26,343 nt of DNA. Source: a virus. Below are positions 1 to 6,327 of the stretch, one piece after another. How positions within the stretch are numbered: position 1 is the stretch's first letter; the number at the start of each line of letters is the position of its first letter. The stretch is taken from positions 1-26,343 of IMG/VR virus record IMGVR_UViG_3300044640_001369; one strand, written 5' to 3'. The translations under genes were made by a program, and so were the position numbers. The notes below the pieces were generated by a model. That model had not been told where the DNA came from, did not search any database, and worked only from the letters and a program-made list of their open reading frames with translations.

Positions 1-172
1 TTTTCCAAGTGAGAACGAAGCAAAAGAAGTTGTTTCCTTCGCATGGGGTATTCCTCAATTTCAAGTGTTATCACCTTAATCAAGTCAATGATATAGTGAG
101 CCTTTTCGTTGTTTGTCATTTCGTTATGATATTTTTTAAATGCAATTCCCTTGCTTTGTCCTTTGGTGTCAT
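1..172 (-). pseudogene. Fourth member of the MTPKEKAEEL paralog array, split by a frameshift and cut by the window edge
   Basis: The gene starts at 172 with MTPKDKAREL, the family signature, and its ATG overlaps the stop of the upstream paralog (ATGA). The zero frame stops at 116-118 after only 18 residues. Moving to the -1 frame at the heptamer TTTAAAA (minus strand, 140 down to 134, read T TTA AAA) restores a continuous reading frame that stays open to base 1. The restored sequence has KYHN where the neighbouring paralog has HYHN, which argues that the two frames belong to one ancestral gene. The frameshift could be a real mutation, a homopolymer sequencing error, or a programmed -1 shift. 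A separate gene could instead start at the ATG at 119, which overlaps the stop. Function unknown. Confidence 0.55.
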
Positions 173-396
173 ATACTTTCTATTTCGTGTTCAACCTCTT
201 CCCACCAATAATATTCATCTTCGCTGCCTTCTACCTCAATGTTCCATTTTTCTTTCATAACCTCCCGTGCGGTAAACAAGGCGCTTTGCTTTGCAAGGAT
301 TGAAACAAGGATCTCCTGTCCAAGTTCGCCTCCGATGCTTTGAATAAGGTTGTGGTAATGGGTGAATAATTCCTCTGCTTTTTCTTTTGGCGTCAT
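169..396 (-). CDS. Small phage protein of the MTPKEKAEEL paralog family (third in array)
   Basis: A 75-residue acidic protein that starts MTPKEKAEEL and ends in an aromatic/acidic tail (YYWWEEVEHEIES). The start at 396 is preferred over an in-frame ATG 11 codons upstream because its ATG overlaps the stop of the preceding paralog, as in the other members. The central part (AKQSALFTAREVMKE) aligns with AKKCALVAVDELIK in the next copy. Small proteins of this build recur in Bacteroidota phages as far as I recall, but I know of no function. It belongs to the leftward operon downstream of terL and is probably translated by coupling. Confidence 0.8.
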   Translation of the reverse strand: MTPKEKAEELFTHYHNLIQSIGGELGQEILVSILAKQSALFTAREVMKEKWNIEVEGSEDEYYWWEEVEHEIESI

Positions 397-611
397 AGGT
401 TTTGTATTTCTTTTTTTACTTCTTTCCAATAATTAATGGAAGGGGATGTGTCATGTGTAGCCGTTAAAAGATAATGGATTTTTATTAACTCATCCACGGC
501 AACCAAGGCGCATTTTTTAGCATTATTTTTTTTCATGTTATCGCCTAAAAATGAGGTTATTTCATTCCTGAACTTATCAATTAACTCCTCTGCTTTTTCT
601 TTTGGTGTCAT
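393..611 (-). CDS. Small phage protein of the MTPKEKAEEL paralog family (second in array)
   Basis: A 72-residue protein with the family N-terminus MTPKEKAEEL, a central KKCALVAVDELIK segment and the C-terminus YWKEVKKEIQNL, identical in its last nine residues to the upstream copy. A longer frame beginning MERSKKRNTKP exists only because the 3' end of the previous copy reads through in this frame. The ATG at 611 overlaps the upstream TGA, so I take it as the start. Predicted to be mostly helical and soluble. Function unknown. The near-identical ends suggest recent tandem duplication with a divergent middle. Confidence 0.82.
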   Translation of the reverse strand: MTPKEKAEELIDKFRNEITSFLGDNMKKNNAKKCALVAVDELIKIHYLLTATHDTSPSINYWKEVKKEIQNL

Positions 612-832
612 AGGTTTTGTATTTCTTTTTTTACTTCTTTCCAAAAATTAGTGTGTTCAATGCTATTATGTTTCCAAATAGCACATTTTAAAATTTCATC
701 AACCGCAGTCAACGCGTGTCCTTTTGCCTTGGATGAATCAATATATTCCACCCAGCCTTTTGTTTCTGTTAAAATTTTTCTGCGTTCACTAAATTTATTT
801 ACTAATTCCTCTGCTTTTTCTTTTGGTGTCAT
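608..832 (-). CDS. Small phage protein of the MTPKEKAEEL paralog family (first in array)
   Basis: A 74-residue protein, the first of four tandem relatives immediately downstream of terL (6 bases between them). It has MTPKEKAEELVNKF at the N-terminus, KGHALTAVDEILK in the middle and FWKEVKKEIQNL at the end. The repeat unit in the array is about 215-225 bases, and each unit starts on the ATGA that ends the previous one. No catalytic motif, membrane segment or metal site is visible. Position in a packaging operon does not prove a packaging role. Function unknown. Confidence 0.82.
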   Translation of the reverse strand: MTPKEKAEELVNKFSERRKILTETKGWVEYIDSSKAKGHALTAVDEILKCAIWKHNSIEHTNFWKEVKKEIQNL

Positions 833-838
833 GTCTTT

Positions 839-2068
839 TTAATTATGCGCAAGTGAATCAGAGCCTTGCATTAAACGAAGTGAGGCATAGCGAACTCCGT
901 CAATCCCGTGCTGATGCATATCCATTGGCGTTGAAGATTTCTTGTCATTCCAAATATAATTCCTTAATTCAAACTTTAAATTATACGATTCCTCTGTTAC
1001 AACAATCGTAAAATCAAGCATTCGTTTTATTCCGTCAACCACGCTGCCAGCGTACTTTTCCGTTTTATTCACATTGATTCCGTTTGACAAAAGCGCGTCA
1101 ATCAAACGTGGCTCACTTGTATCAGCAACAATCATAGCATCCGTTTCAACCTCATTCCTAATCTTTGTAACAACCATGTCATAAGAAAGGCTTTGTTCGT
1201 AAATGATTTCCTTTACATAAATCTTATTTGCCGTGGTATCAACCGCAACTTTGACAAGCGCCAAGGGGTCTGGATAAAATCCGAAGTCAAGCCCGTAGGC
1301 GAAAGGTAGGCTTGTATCAAATTCGCCCTCCACCCAGTTTGGAAATATTACGCCATGTTTCTTATCCAGCCACTTGCCCAAAAACCTGTGCGCGTATGCC
1401 TCAGGTGACTTGCTTTTAATCGCCTCAATCTTTGCGATGTAATCCTTGCTTATATTATGGTAATTGTCAAGGTACGTCGTATGAATATGCGTTATGTCCT
1501 CATGCGTGCTTATCGGGATTGAATGCCCGTCAATCGTCTCCATGCGGTGCGACTTTTCAAACCAACGTTTCCAAATCCAATGCTCCACGTCTTGCGGGTT
1601 CATGACAAGGATAACAAGGTTAGGGGTGTCAGGCATACGAATGGATTCGTCAATGGTATCGAAGTCCTTTTCGCTTACGAATTCCTCAGCCTCGTCCACG
1701 ATGAAAACATTGAGCCCAGGTATTGACTTTAACTTTGCCGTTTGATTTCCTGAACTTGTTTTGATTCCTGAAAAGATTATTTCACTCTTTGTAACCTTGT
1801 GACCAATTTGCGCGTTCGTCATGTTGAACTCGTCACCCACGCCAAGCAAGTCAATCTTTTCCCTGAACTCAGGGATAACGGAAATGTTGGCGCTTGATAA
1901 CGTGTACCTTGTAAACAGTACCTTCCAATTTTTGTAAGCAAGTAACATATTACAAGCCCAAAGCCCCACGGTGAAAGACTTTGCCGAACCACGTCCACCC
2001 GTGATGAGGAAGTAACGCGTCCGCGGTTGCCAAAGGGCTTGGTATTTGTCACTAACTTTTATCTCCAT
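839..2068 (-). CDS. terL: Terminase large subunit (ATPase-nuclease DNA packaging motor)
   Basis: A 409-residue protein with the two-domain layout of phage large terminases. The ATPase domain carries Walker A GGRGSAKS (residues 24-31) and Walker B VFIVDEAEE (121-129) with the DE pair at 125-126. The RNase H-like nuclease domain has acidic residues in GLDFG (D261), VADTSE (D316) and GIDGVRYA (D390), the expected three-aspartate pattern. TerL cuts concatemeric phage DNA and drives it into the prohead through the portal using ATP. The start at 2068 overlaps the 3' end of the small-terminase candidate by 17 bases. The length is on the short side but complete for this family. Confidence is high from motifs. 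Confidence 0.95.
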   Translation of the reverse strand: MEIKVSDKYQALWQPRTRYFLITGGRGSAKSFTVGLWACNMLLAYKNWKVLFTRYTLSSANISVIPEFREKIDLLGVGDEFNMTNAQIGHKVTKSEIIFSGIKTSSGNQTAKLKSIPGLNVFIVDEAEEFVSEKDFDTIDESIRMPDTPNLVILVMNPQDVEHWIWKRWFEKSHRMETIDGHSIPISTHEDITHIHTTYLDNYHNISKDYIAKIEAIKSKSPEAYAHRFLGKWLDKKHGVIFPNWVEGEFDTSLPFAYGLDFGFYPDPLALVKVAVDTTANKIYVKEIIYEQSLSYDMVVTKIRNEVETDAMIVADTSEPRLIDALLSNGINVNKTEKYAGSVVDGIKRMLDFTIVVTEESYNLKFELRNYIWNDKKSSTPMDMHQHGIDGVRYASLRLMQGSDSLAHN

Positions 2069-2360
2069 CCTTTGTAAATATAATCGTTGGCACGGTCACC
2101 TTTTCCCCCTGCGTCGTGATATCAATGTTTTGCTTTGCCTTGCCATAAGCACGGTCAAGGAGCAACTGAGCCGCCTTGATGTCACCCTTTGCCGCCTGTT
2201 CCCTTAGCTTCATGATAATTGCCTCGGCTGCGGTAATACCGTCTTTTTCCTGACCCATGACATTTGCCATGATAAGGTCAAGGGCGGGAAGTTTTTTAGG
2301 GCGACCTGTTCCAACCGTGTTTCCTGATTTCAATTTGCCTCCGTGTTTTCCTTCCCTCAT
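2052..2360 (-). CDS. Probable small terminase subunit or terminase-associated DNA-binding protein
   Basis: A 102-residue protein directly upstream of terL and overlapping it by 17 bases, the usual place of the small terminase. The N-terminus is glycine/lysine-rich with GTGRPKKLP (about residues 17-25), as in AT-hook-like or DUF5681-type phage proteins. A helical segment follows (AAEAIIMKLREQAAKGDIKAAQLLLDRAYGK), and the tail is strand-rich. Small terminases recognise packaging sites and regulate TerL. The assignment rests mainly on position and the basic N-terminus, not on a clear family match. Its ATG overlaps the stop of the glycosyltransferase upstream (ATGA). Confidence 0.6.
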   Translation of the reverse strand: MREGKHGGKLKSGNTVGTGRPKKLPALDLIMANVMGQEKDGITAAEAIIMKLREQAAKGDIKAAQLLLDRAYGKAKQNIDITTQGEKVTVPTIIFTKDGDKS

Positions 2361-3079
2361 GATTCGAGATTTAAACGAGAATTGATTCCATTATTTTTAA
2401 AAACTTTCCAATCAACAAAATGATGAATACGGTTAAAACGTATTACAGTTTTTGCATATTGCGGCCACTGTGCCTCTAACATTTTTGCTTTTAAAAGTTT
2501 CTTTTTTGGGTCATTGCCTTTGTATAATTCATCTTGATTCCCTCCTTTCATTTTTTTGGACGTACTTACTTTATTAATTGTATAATAAACACAACTTCCA
2601 GTACTACCTCCATTATGTAATACTTGTAAACACAAATCTACATCCTCATTATATTTAAGTCTCCACCGATAAGGCAAACTATTTTTTATTAACAATGCTG
2701 AATACAAATCAATATTATTTTTTAATGTGTAATTTTCAATATATGACAAAGATGTTTTTATGTCTTTTATTTGACATCTTTTTCCATTAATCCATTTATA
2801 AAAAGATGTTATGTTATCGTCAAATAACCAATGATGCGTATATCCTAATTTTATCGAATGCTCCCAACAAAAATTTCTTGCAGGAAAACTTCCAAGTCCT
2901 AAATTTGCAAAAGGTAATTTTAACACCCTTTCTTTTCCCAATTTATTTACATAACTATCATATTCTTGTGGCTCAACTGCTATTAAATAATCTAAGTTAT
3001 CTGCTTCAAATAAATTTGCAGTCATTGTAACGTCAAATCTTCCTTTGCTAATTATGTAAACAGGGAATTTATTTTGCAT
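2357..3079 (-). CDS. TET-associated-type glycosyltransferase (TAGT-like), candidate DNA-base glycosyltransferase
   Basis: A 240-residue protein with the pattern I associate with the TET-associated glycosyltransferase family: VYIISKGR (7-14), VEPQEY (35-40), HWLFDDN with a DxD-like DDN (83-89), YNEDVDL (143-149), MKGGN (177-181) and HHFVDW (219-224). Members were proposed from comparative genomics to add sugars to hydroxylated pyrimidines in phage DNA. The spacing and order of motifs fit a full-length GT-A-type enzyme. The gene is visibly AT-richer than its neighbours, which hints at separate acquisition. No hydroxylase (TET/JBP) or hydroxymethylase is seen in this window, so the substrate base is unknown. 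It could instead act on another acceptor. Confidence 0.65.
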   Translation of the reverse strand: MQNKFPVYIISKGRFDVTMTANLFEADNLDYLIAVEPQEYDSYVNKLGKERVLKLPFANLGLGSFPARNFCWEHSIKLGYTHHWLFDDNITSFYKWINGKRCQIKDIKTSLSYIENYTLKNNIDLYSALLIKNSLPYRWRLKYNEDVDLCLQVLHNGGSTGSCVYYTINKVSTSKKMKGGNQDELYKGNDPKKKLLKAKMLEAQWPQYAKTVIRFNRIHHFVDWKVFKNNGINSRLNLES

Positions 3080-3109
3080 ATTTTGTACTTAAATTAACGT
3101 GCCATACCC

Positions 3110-3658
3110 CTACATCGTCACCACCAAATTTTTATAATCATATTTCATCTTATTTTTATCATACCATTCGGCTGCTAAATCTTCATTATCAAAAATAAAA
3201 ATAATACGATGCAATCCTTTTGAATTACCAACAGGGTCAAACTCTTCATTAATATCCAATTCATCTTCATTCATTGTGTTTAATTCTGAACCTGCCGACC
3301 AATTCGGTATCTCCATGCCCCACGCTTCCAAGTCCACCACGTCCCAATCGTTCGCCAGTGTATCCCAGTCCCATTCTCCAAATGCTACATTGTCCGCAAT
3401 GATAAACCGCTTCTTTTCCTCCTCAGTTAAATCGCTGCTTCGCTTTACCCATGTTTCATCCACGTCCGTAAATCCAAGTTCTTGCAAGGCGCGAAGCCTC
3501 ATGTTTCCCCCGAGTACCACGTTATTTTCGTCAATGACCATCGGGCGAAGCGATAGCATCTTTGGAAACTCCTGTATGCTTTGCTTTAGCTTTTGAAACT
3601 TGTCGTCCCTTAGGACGCGTGGGTTGTTCGGGTTTGGTTTTATATCCTTTAGCTTCAT
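3110..3658 (-). CDS. ParB-like N-terminal domain protein (phage ParB/Srx superfamily)
   Basis: A 182-residue protein with the ParB/RepB N-terminal fold: NPNNPR (9-14), then PMVIDENNVVLGGNMRLRAL with the nucleotide-binding GGNMR (50-54), then IADN (87-90) and GEWDWDTLANDWD (94-106), a tail typical of phage ParB-like proteins. No helix-turn-helix centromere-binding domain is evident. Such phage proteins have been linked to nuclease, NTPase or accessory roles in DNA modification. The role here is unproven. It lies between two glycosyltransferase genes and overlaps the start of the operon's GT-B gene product by 4 bases, which suggests co-expression and perhaps one process. Confidence 0.8.
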   Translation of the reverse strand: MKLKDIKPNPNNPRVLRDDKFQKLKQSIQEFPKMLSLRPMVIDENNVVLGGNMRLRALQELGFTDVDETWVKRSSDLTEEEKKRFIIADNVAFGEWDWDTLANDWDVVDLEAWGMEIPNWSAGSELNTMNEDELDINEEFDPVGNSKGLHRIIFIFDNEDLAAEWYDKNKMKYDYKNLVVTM

Positions 3659-4659
3659 ATACTTTTTAACACTTGTTTACGTTTGTTGTTGACGGTGAGA
3701 AGATTTCGCTCAGTCAAAAGCCATTTTCTCCCAGCCTGCAAATGATTAAAATAATCCCCGTCCTTTTCCAACGCCTTTTCAAATTGTCCGCTTAAATCGT
3801 CGTTGCCCTCGTACAACCGCACGCCTGGGACATTGAACTCCGTTATTTCCTTCGGTGCATAAGGAACGCAACCAGTGACAAGCATCTCCATCGCAAAGTT
3901 ATTCGACTTACTTTGGTTAAAATTGTCATTTGTCAACGGGAACACGGCGTAATGTGCCGCACTGTTTTTAATGAGCTCAAAGTATTGAAACAAGGAATTG
4001 TTCCACGGTATGACCTTTACATTTGGGTAAAGCGTTTTGCCCAACCACTCAGGAATACCAATAAATGCAACCTCTGTGTCCTTGCGGCTGCTGACATAAT
4101 GCCAAAATATATCCACGGTTTTTAAATCCTCAATGTGTGTCATGCTTCCACGCCACAACACGCGTTTAATCTTTGCCTCAAGTTTATCAGGTGACACGGG
4201 ACAAAGTGGCGTCACTTGAAAGTCAATAGCGTTAGGAATAACCATTATTTTACTTTCGTCAAAGAATTGTTTGTAAAACTCTTTGAGGTACGGCGTTGAA
4301 ACGATTATATAATCGGCATACTTGAAAGCCTTTTCAACAGATTCTTTTACCTGCGTTTTACCGAAGTGTGCCGACGCTGGATTCGCAGCGTTAACCTCAT
4401 GTAATAAATCGTCGTGGTCAAGAATGATTTTTTTACCCATCTTCTTCGCCTCCGCGATCATTGATAACATTCCGTCACCATTGGGCCGTTGAAACAGGAT
4501 AACGTCAACGTCGTAAAAATCATACCACTTTACCGTCTCAGGATTAAGGTAAGTAATATGAAGATTTATCATCTGGGAGCGAAGCCGCATGAATGGATTA
4601 ACGGAACGATAATAATCGGTCGTTGGACTGGTTAAATTGGTGACAATGCCTAACCTCAT
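3655..4659 (-). CDS. GT-B-fold glycosyltransferase (GT4-like)
   Basis: A 334-residue protein with a Rossmann-type N-terminal half (MRLGIVTN) containing IILDHDDLLHE (D81-D84 region) and a VIPNAID linker (140-146). The C-terminal half has LWRGSMTHIEDLK (168-180), and then AMEMLVTGCVPYAP, which corresponds to the E-x7-E-like nucleotide-sugar site region of GT4 enzymes. This is the usual build of phage-borne glycosyltransferases that decorate DNA, virion proteins or host surface glycans. The acceptor cannot be read from sequence. It sits two genes upstream of the TAGT-like gene in the same operon. The start at 4659 overlaps the stop of a 57-residue CDS (ATGA). Confidence 0.8.
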   Translation of the reverse strand: MRLGIVTNLTSPTTDYYRSVNPFMRLRSQMINLHITYLNPETVKWYDFYDVDVILFQRPNGDGMLSMIAEAKKMGKKIILDHDDLLHEVNAANPASAHFGKTQVKESVEKAFKYADYIIVSTPYLKEFYKQFFDESKIMVIPNAIDFQVTPLCPVSPDKLEAKIKRVLWRGSMTHIEDLKTVDIFWHYVSSRKDTEVAFIGIPEWLGKTLYPNVKVIPWNNSLFQYFELIKNSAAHYAVFPLTNDNFNQSKSNNFAMEMLVTGCVPYAPKEITEFNVPGVRLYEGNDDLSGQFEKALEKDGDYFNHLQAGRKWLLTERNLLTVNNKRKQVLKSI

Positions 4660-4829
4660 TTACTTTGTTTTTGGTATGTGTCCAATAAAAGGTTTAAAAC
4701 CTCCTCCATCGAGTGTTTGACGTTTGTTTCCTTCCAAAGTTGAAATTGCAAATCAAGCAATTTTTTCCTTATTTTTTCGTCCCGATAGCTTACCGAAAAC
4801 ACGGCGGCGGCTGGTTTATTGACATTCAT
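4656..4829 (-). CDS. 57-residue hypothetical protein, ribbon-helix-helix-like in outline
   Basis: A short open frame of 57 residues (MNVNKPAAAVFSVSYRDEKI... ending in DTYQKQSK) that fills the gap between two operon genes. It overlaps the upstream gene by 14 bases and the downstream glycosyltransferase by 4 (ATGA), a spacing expected of a real gene in this operon. A strand-like start (AVFSVSYRD) followed by two helices is compatible with a ribbon-helix-helix DNA-binding protein, but no decisive signature is present. Function unknown. Confidence 0.6.
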   Translation of the reverse strand: MNVNKPAAAVFSVSYRDEKIRKKLLDLQFQLWKETNVKHSMEEVLNLLLDTYQKQSK

Positions 4830-5040
4830 TTTTTTGTTCTTTTAATCTGTAATAACGTTCCATTTGGTATTTATTAACCCTCTCTTTGTTCGCTTGATAC
4901 CACGCTTTATTCCTAATGCTTTTCTCAGCCTTCTTTTCAGGTGATTGATTCTGGTGATAAAGCCTAAAATATTCCCTTTGCTTTTGCTTTTGGTACTCGG
5001 TCATATTCTCCCGATACTGCTTTTGATACTCAGGTGTCAT
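4816..5040 (-). CDS. Small Lys/Tyr/Gln-rich helical protein (YxxNMxxYQK family)
   Basis: A 74-residue, strongly basic, tyrosine-rich protein. It shares RENMTEYQKQKQREY with YRNMPAFQKDKRKE and YQNMTPYQKEIRR in two plus-strand genes at 14471 and 14715. It also shares a second repeat, W/YYxxN-x-E-x-VN-YQMERYYRLK. This pattern resembles the helical, DNA-binding lead segment often found in front of endonuclease VII/HNH domains, but no nuclease histidines or cysteine pairs follow. Inferred: a nucleic-acid-binding helix protein. The gene abuts ssb with no intergenic base. Confidence 0.7.
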   Translation of the reverse strand: MTPEYQKQYRENMTEYQKQKQREYFRLYHQNQSPEKKAEKSIRNKAWYQANKERVNKYQMERYYRLKEQKNECQ

Positions 5041-5418
5041 TTAAAATGGGAGTGATTCGTCTTTTACCGTTGTTTCATTTGTCATCTTCGGGTTGTTCTC
5101 CCCAGGCGTTGCCTTGCCTCCAAATTCAATGTTATTTACCATGCAACGAATAACGCCCGTTGGTTCTCCGTTCTTCATGTACGCATTAACCCCACCTGTT
5201 CCTTCGACTACGACATACGTACCCTTTACCAAATGAGGCGCAAGTTTGGAACCACGGTCACCCCACATTGAACACGTCACCCAAACCGTCTTTTCCGTTG
5301 GATTGTTTCCAAATGTCTTTTCCGTATGTGCCACGGAGAAAGAACAAACGGTTGTATCACCAACGGACTTGATTTCAGCATCTGTACCAAGGCGACCCGC
5401 AACTATTAATTTTATCAT
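5041..5418 (-). CDS. ssb: Single-stranded DNA-binding protein
   Basis: A 125-residue protein with the bacterial SSB OB-fold: VAGRLGTDAEIK at the start, FSVAHTEK in the second strand, TVWVTCSMWGDRGSKLAPHL (WV/W aromatic ssDNA-stacking positions) and KGTYVVVEG. The disordered tail ends in the acidic tip DESLPF, the conserved motif that recruits partner proteins. It coats ssDNA during replication and recombination. It is the first gene of the leftward operon and has its own promoter. Placing a replication gene at the head of a packaging operon is unusual and means it is probably expressed with late genes, or that this operon is also active early. Confidence 0.95.
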   Translation of the reverse strand: MIKLIVAGRLGTDAEIKSVGDTTVCSFSVAHTEKTFGNNPTEKTVWVTCSMWGDRGSKLAPHLVKGTYVVVEGTGGVNAYMKNGEPTGVIRCMVNNIEFGGKATPGENNPKMTNETTVKDESLPF

Positions 5419-5437
5419 TGTTTTTATTTTCTTTCTG

Positions 5438-5465
5438 CAAATATAATATTATTTTTGTTATCAAA
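5438..5465 (-). promoter_or_regulatory. Bacteroidota-type promoter for the ssb-terL operon
   Basis: On the minus strand TTTG (5465-5462), 16 bases, then TATATTTG (5445-5438), which matches the -33/-7 form TTTG/TAnnTTTG of Bacteroidota. The same 16-base spacing recurs in the three plus-strand promoter blocks. The predicted start site is near 5430, leaving a short A-rich leader before the ssb ATG at 5418. Confidence 0.7.
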
Positions 5466-5493
5466 TTTAAAATATTTTTTAAGAATATATTTA

Positions 5494-5501
5494 TATCTTT
5501 G
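5494..5501 (+). promoter_or_regulatory. TAnnTTTG -7 box before the tRNA-like cluster
   Basis: TATCTTTG lies immediately 5' of the first tRNA-like sequence in a very AT-rich stretch. No good TTTG is found at the -33 position (only a T-run), so this is a partial match. Together with the opposite ssb promoter it makes 5420-5505 a divergent promoter region. Confidence 0.5.
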
Positions 5502-5504
5502 TGG

Positions 5505-5574
5505 CGCAAGTTAGTTTAGTGTTAAAATGTTTTGCGACGGCAAAAAGACGAAGATTAGATTCCTTCACTTGCAA
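5505..5574 (+). tRNA. tRNA-like sequence 1 (atypical, possibly degenerate)
   Basis: The ends can pair as GCAAGT (5506-5511) with ACTTGC (5567-5572). A D-arm of the GTTT-AGTGTTA-AAAT type follows, then a stem TTTTG/CAAAA that closes only a six-base loop (CGACGG). The T-arm is GAAGA-TTAGATT-CCTTC with one mismatch and lacks the usual TTC. No U33-type anticodon loop can be assigned, so the amino acid is not called. It may be a decayed tRNA or a tRNA mimic. Confidence 0.4.
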
Positions 5575-5577
5575 ATT

Positions 5578-5650
5578 AGCAAGGTGGCGGATGGGTAGCG
5601 CAAAGCGGCGACCGCGGCTGACATTGTGGGTTCAAATCCCACCCTTGTAC
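5578..5650 (+). tRNA. tRNA-like sequence 2, anticodon not assignable
   Basis: 73 bases. Acceptor AGCAAGG (5578-5584) pairs with CCTTGTA (5643-5649) except for the terminal position. A perfect T-arm GTGGG-TTCAAAT-CCCAC spans 5626-5642. The D-arm is GCG...CGC. The anticodon arm is poor: AGCGG/CGGCT with one mismatch around CGACCG. The string GCGACCGC resembles GCGACGGC at the same place in sequence 1. The T-arm and acceptor strongly suggest tRNA descent. Whether it is charged is unclear. Confidence 0.5.
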
Positions 5651-5717
5651 TTACCACCCGAAGGTTGAGCAATGCTGGCACCGTGCGTTGATAAAGGGAT
5701 GGAACGGTGTAAATTTT

Positions 5718-5840
5718 AGCAAGATGGCGGAATGGTAGACGCACAAGTCGGATGGGTGGAGTATCGTAGCCCAAGGTTATACTTCCTTAACAAAAAAAAG
5801 TAGGGAGATACTCGTACGGGTTCGATTCCTGTTCTTGCTG
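5718..5840 (+). tRNA. tRNA-Leu/Ser-type (class II-like) gene with extra-long anticodon/variable region
   Basis: Perfect 7-bp acceptor AGCAAGA (5718-5724)/TCTTGCT (5833-5839), a leucine-type D-arm GCGGAATGGTAGACGC, and a T-arm ACGGG-TTCGATT-CCTGT (5816-5832). Between the D- and T-arms lie about 73 bases, against about 31-35 in a normal class II tRNA. The insert can form GAGTATC (5759-5765)/GATACTC (5807-5813). No clean anticodon stem is found, so the anticodon is left open. No CCA is encoded. Confidence 0.55.
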
Positions 5841-5856
5841 CTAAAAAATTAAGGTT

Positions 5857-6114
5857 ATGAATATTAAACAATTAAAAGAATCAATCGCAAATCTTCCTGA
5901 CGAAATGGAAGTGGTTTTACAAAAAGATAGTGAGGGTAACGGGTATAGTCCACTTAAAGGTGTTGACTCAGATGCTGTTTACATTCCTTATAATACATGG
6001 TCAGGGGATGTTTATTCAATTGGATGGACTTCAGATGAAGCTGATATGTCAGATAAAGAATGGCAGGAAATAAAGTCGAAACCAAGAATTTTGATTTTAT
6101 ATCCTGTTAATTAA
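5857..6114 (+). CDS. Conserved small phage protein, function unknown
   Basis: An 85-residue acidic protein (MNIKQLKESIANLPDEMEV..., ending in ILILYPVN). It begins with a short helix, followed by VVLQKDSEGNGYSPLKGVDSD, an aromatic stretch around YNTWSGDVYS and a last strand RILILYPV. I recall closely similar proteins across many unrelated phages and plasmids, none with a known role. It sits between two tRNA-like genes, 16 bases after one and 9 before the next, so it is probably transcribed with them. The start is preceded by an A-rich leader and no Shine-Dalgarno site. Confidence 0.85.
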   Translation: MNIKQLKESIANLPDEMEVVLQKDSEGNGYSPLKGVDSDAVYIPYNTWSGDVYSIGWTSDEADMSDKEWQEIKSKPRILILYPVN

Positions 6115-6123
6115 TATTAACTT

Positions 6124-6225
6124 AGTCAGGTGGCGGAATGGTAGACGCACATCCTAAATACATTCAGATGGTGGAACTGAATTAATTGGGTGTACCACTT
6201 GCGGGTTCGAATCCCGTTCTGACTA
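6124..6225 (+). tRNA. tRNA-Leu/Ser-type (class II-like) gene with insertion in the anticodon region
   Basis: Acceptor AGTCAGG (6124-6130) pairs with TCTGACT (6218-6224), one G-U at the inner end. The D-arm GCGGAATGGTAGACGC is identical to that of the gene at 5718. T-arm GCGGG-TTCGAAT-CCCGT spans 6201-6217. CATCC (6150-6154) can pair with GGGTG (6188-6192) as an anticodon stem, but then encloses 33 bases instead of 7. These contain the hairpin ATTCAG/CTGAAT. The segment GATGGTGGA (6168-6176) recurs as GATGGGTGGA in the other long tRNA. The anticodon cannot be called safely. Confidence 0.55.
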
Positions 6226-6233
6226 CTTTTTAA

Positions 6234-6278
6234 ACCTCTCTTAAATCTCTAATAAATCTCTCTTAACCTCTCTTAAAA
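6234..6278 (+). repeat. Degenerate tandem CTCTCTTAA repeat
   Basis: Three copies of CTCTCTTAA or close variants, with related TCTCTAATAA units between, in the 102-base gap between the tRNA-like cluster and the methyltransferase gene. Low complexity and pyrimidine-rich on this strand. It could be a binding site or simply slippage. Nothing else is seen in this gap apart from an AACAAAACAAATG start context. Confidence 0.5.
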
Positions 6279-6327
6279 TTAAACCTTATTCCTAACCTCA
6301 GGAACATGGTAATAAAAAACAAAACAA

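Noticed and set aside
5565-5774. Minus-strand open frame across the tRNA-like genes
   Set aside because: It is opposite conserved tRNA arms, has no neighbours in its direction and no family similarity.
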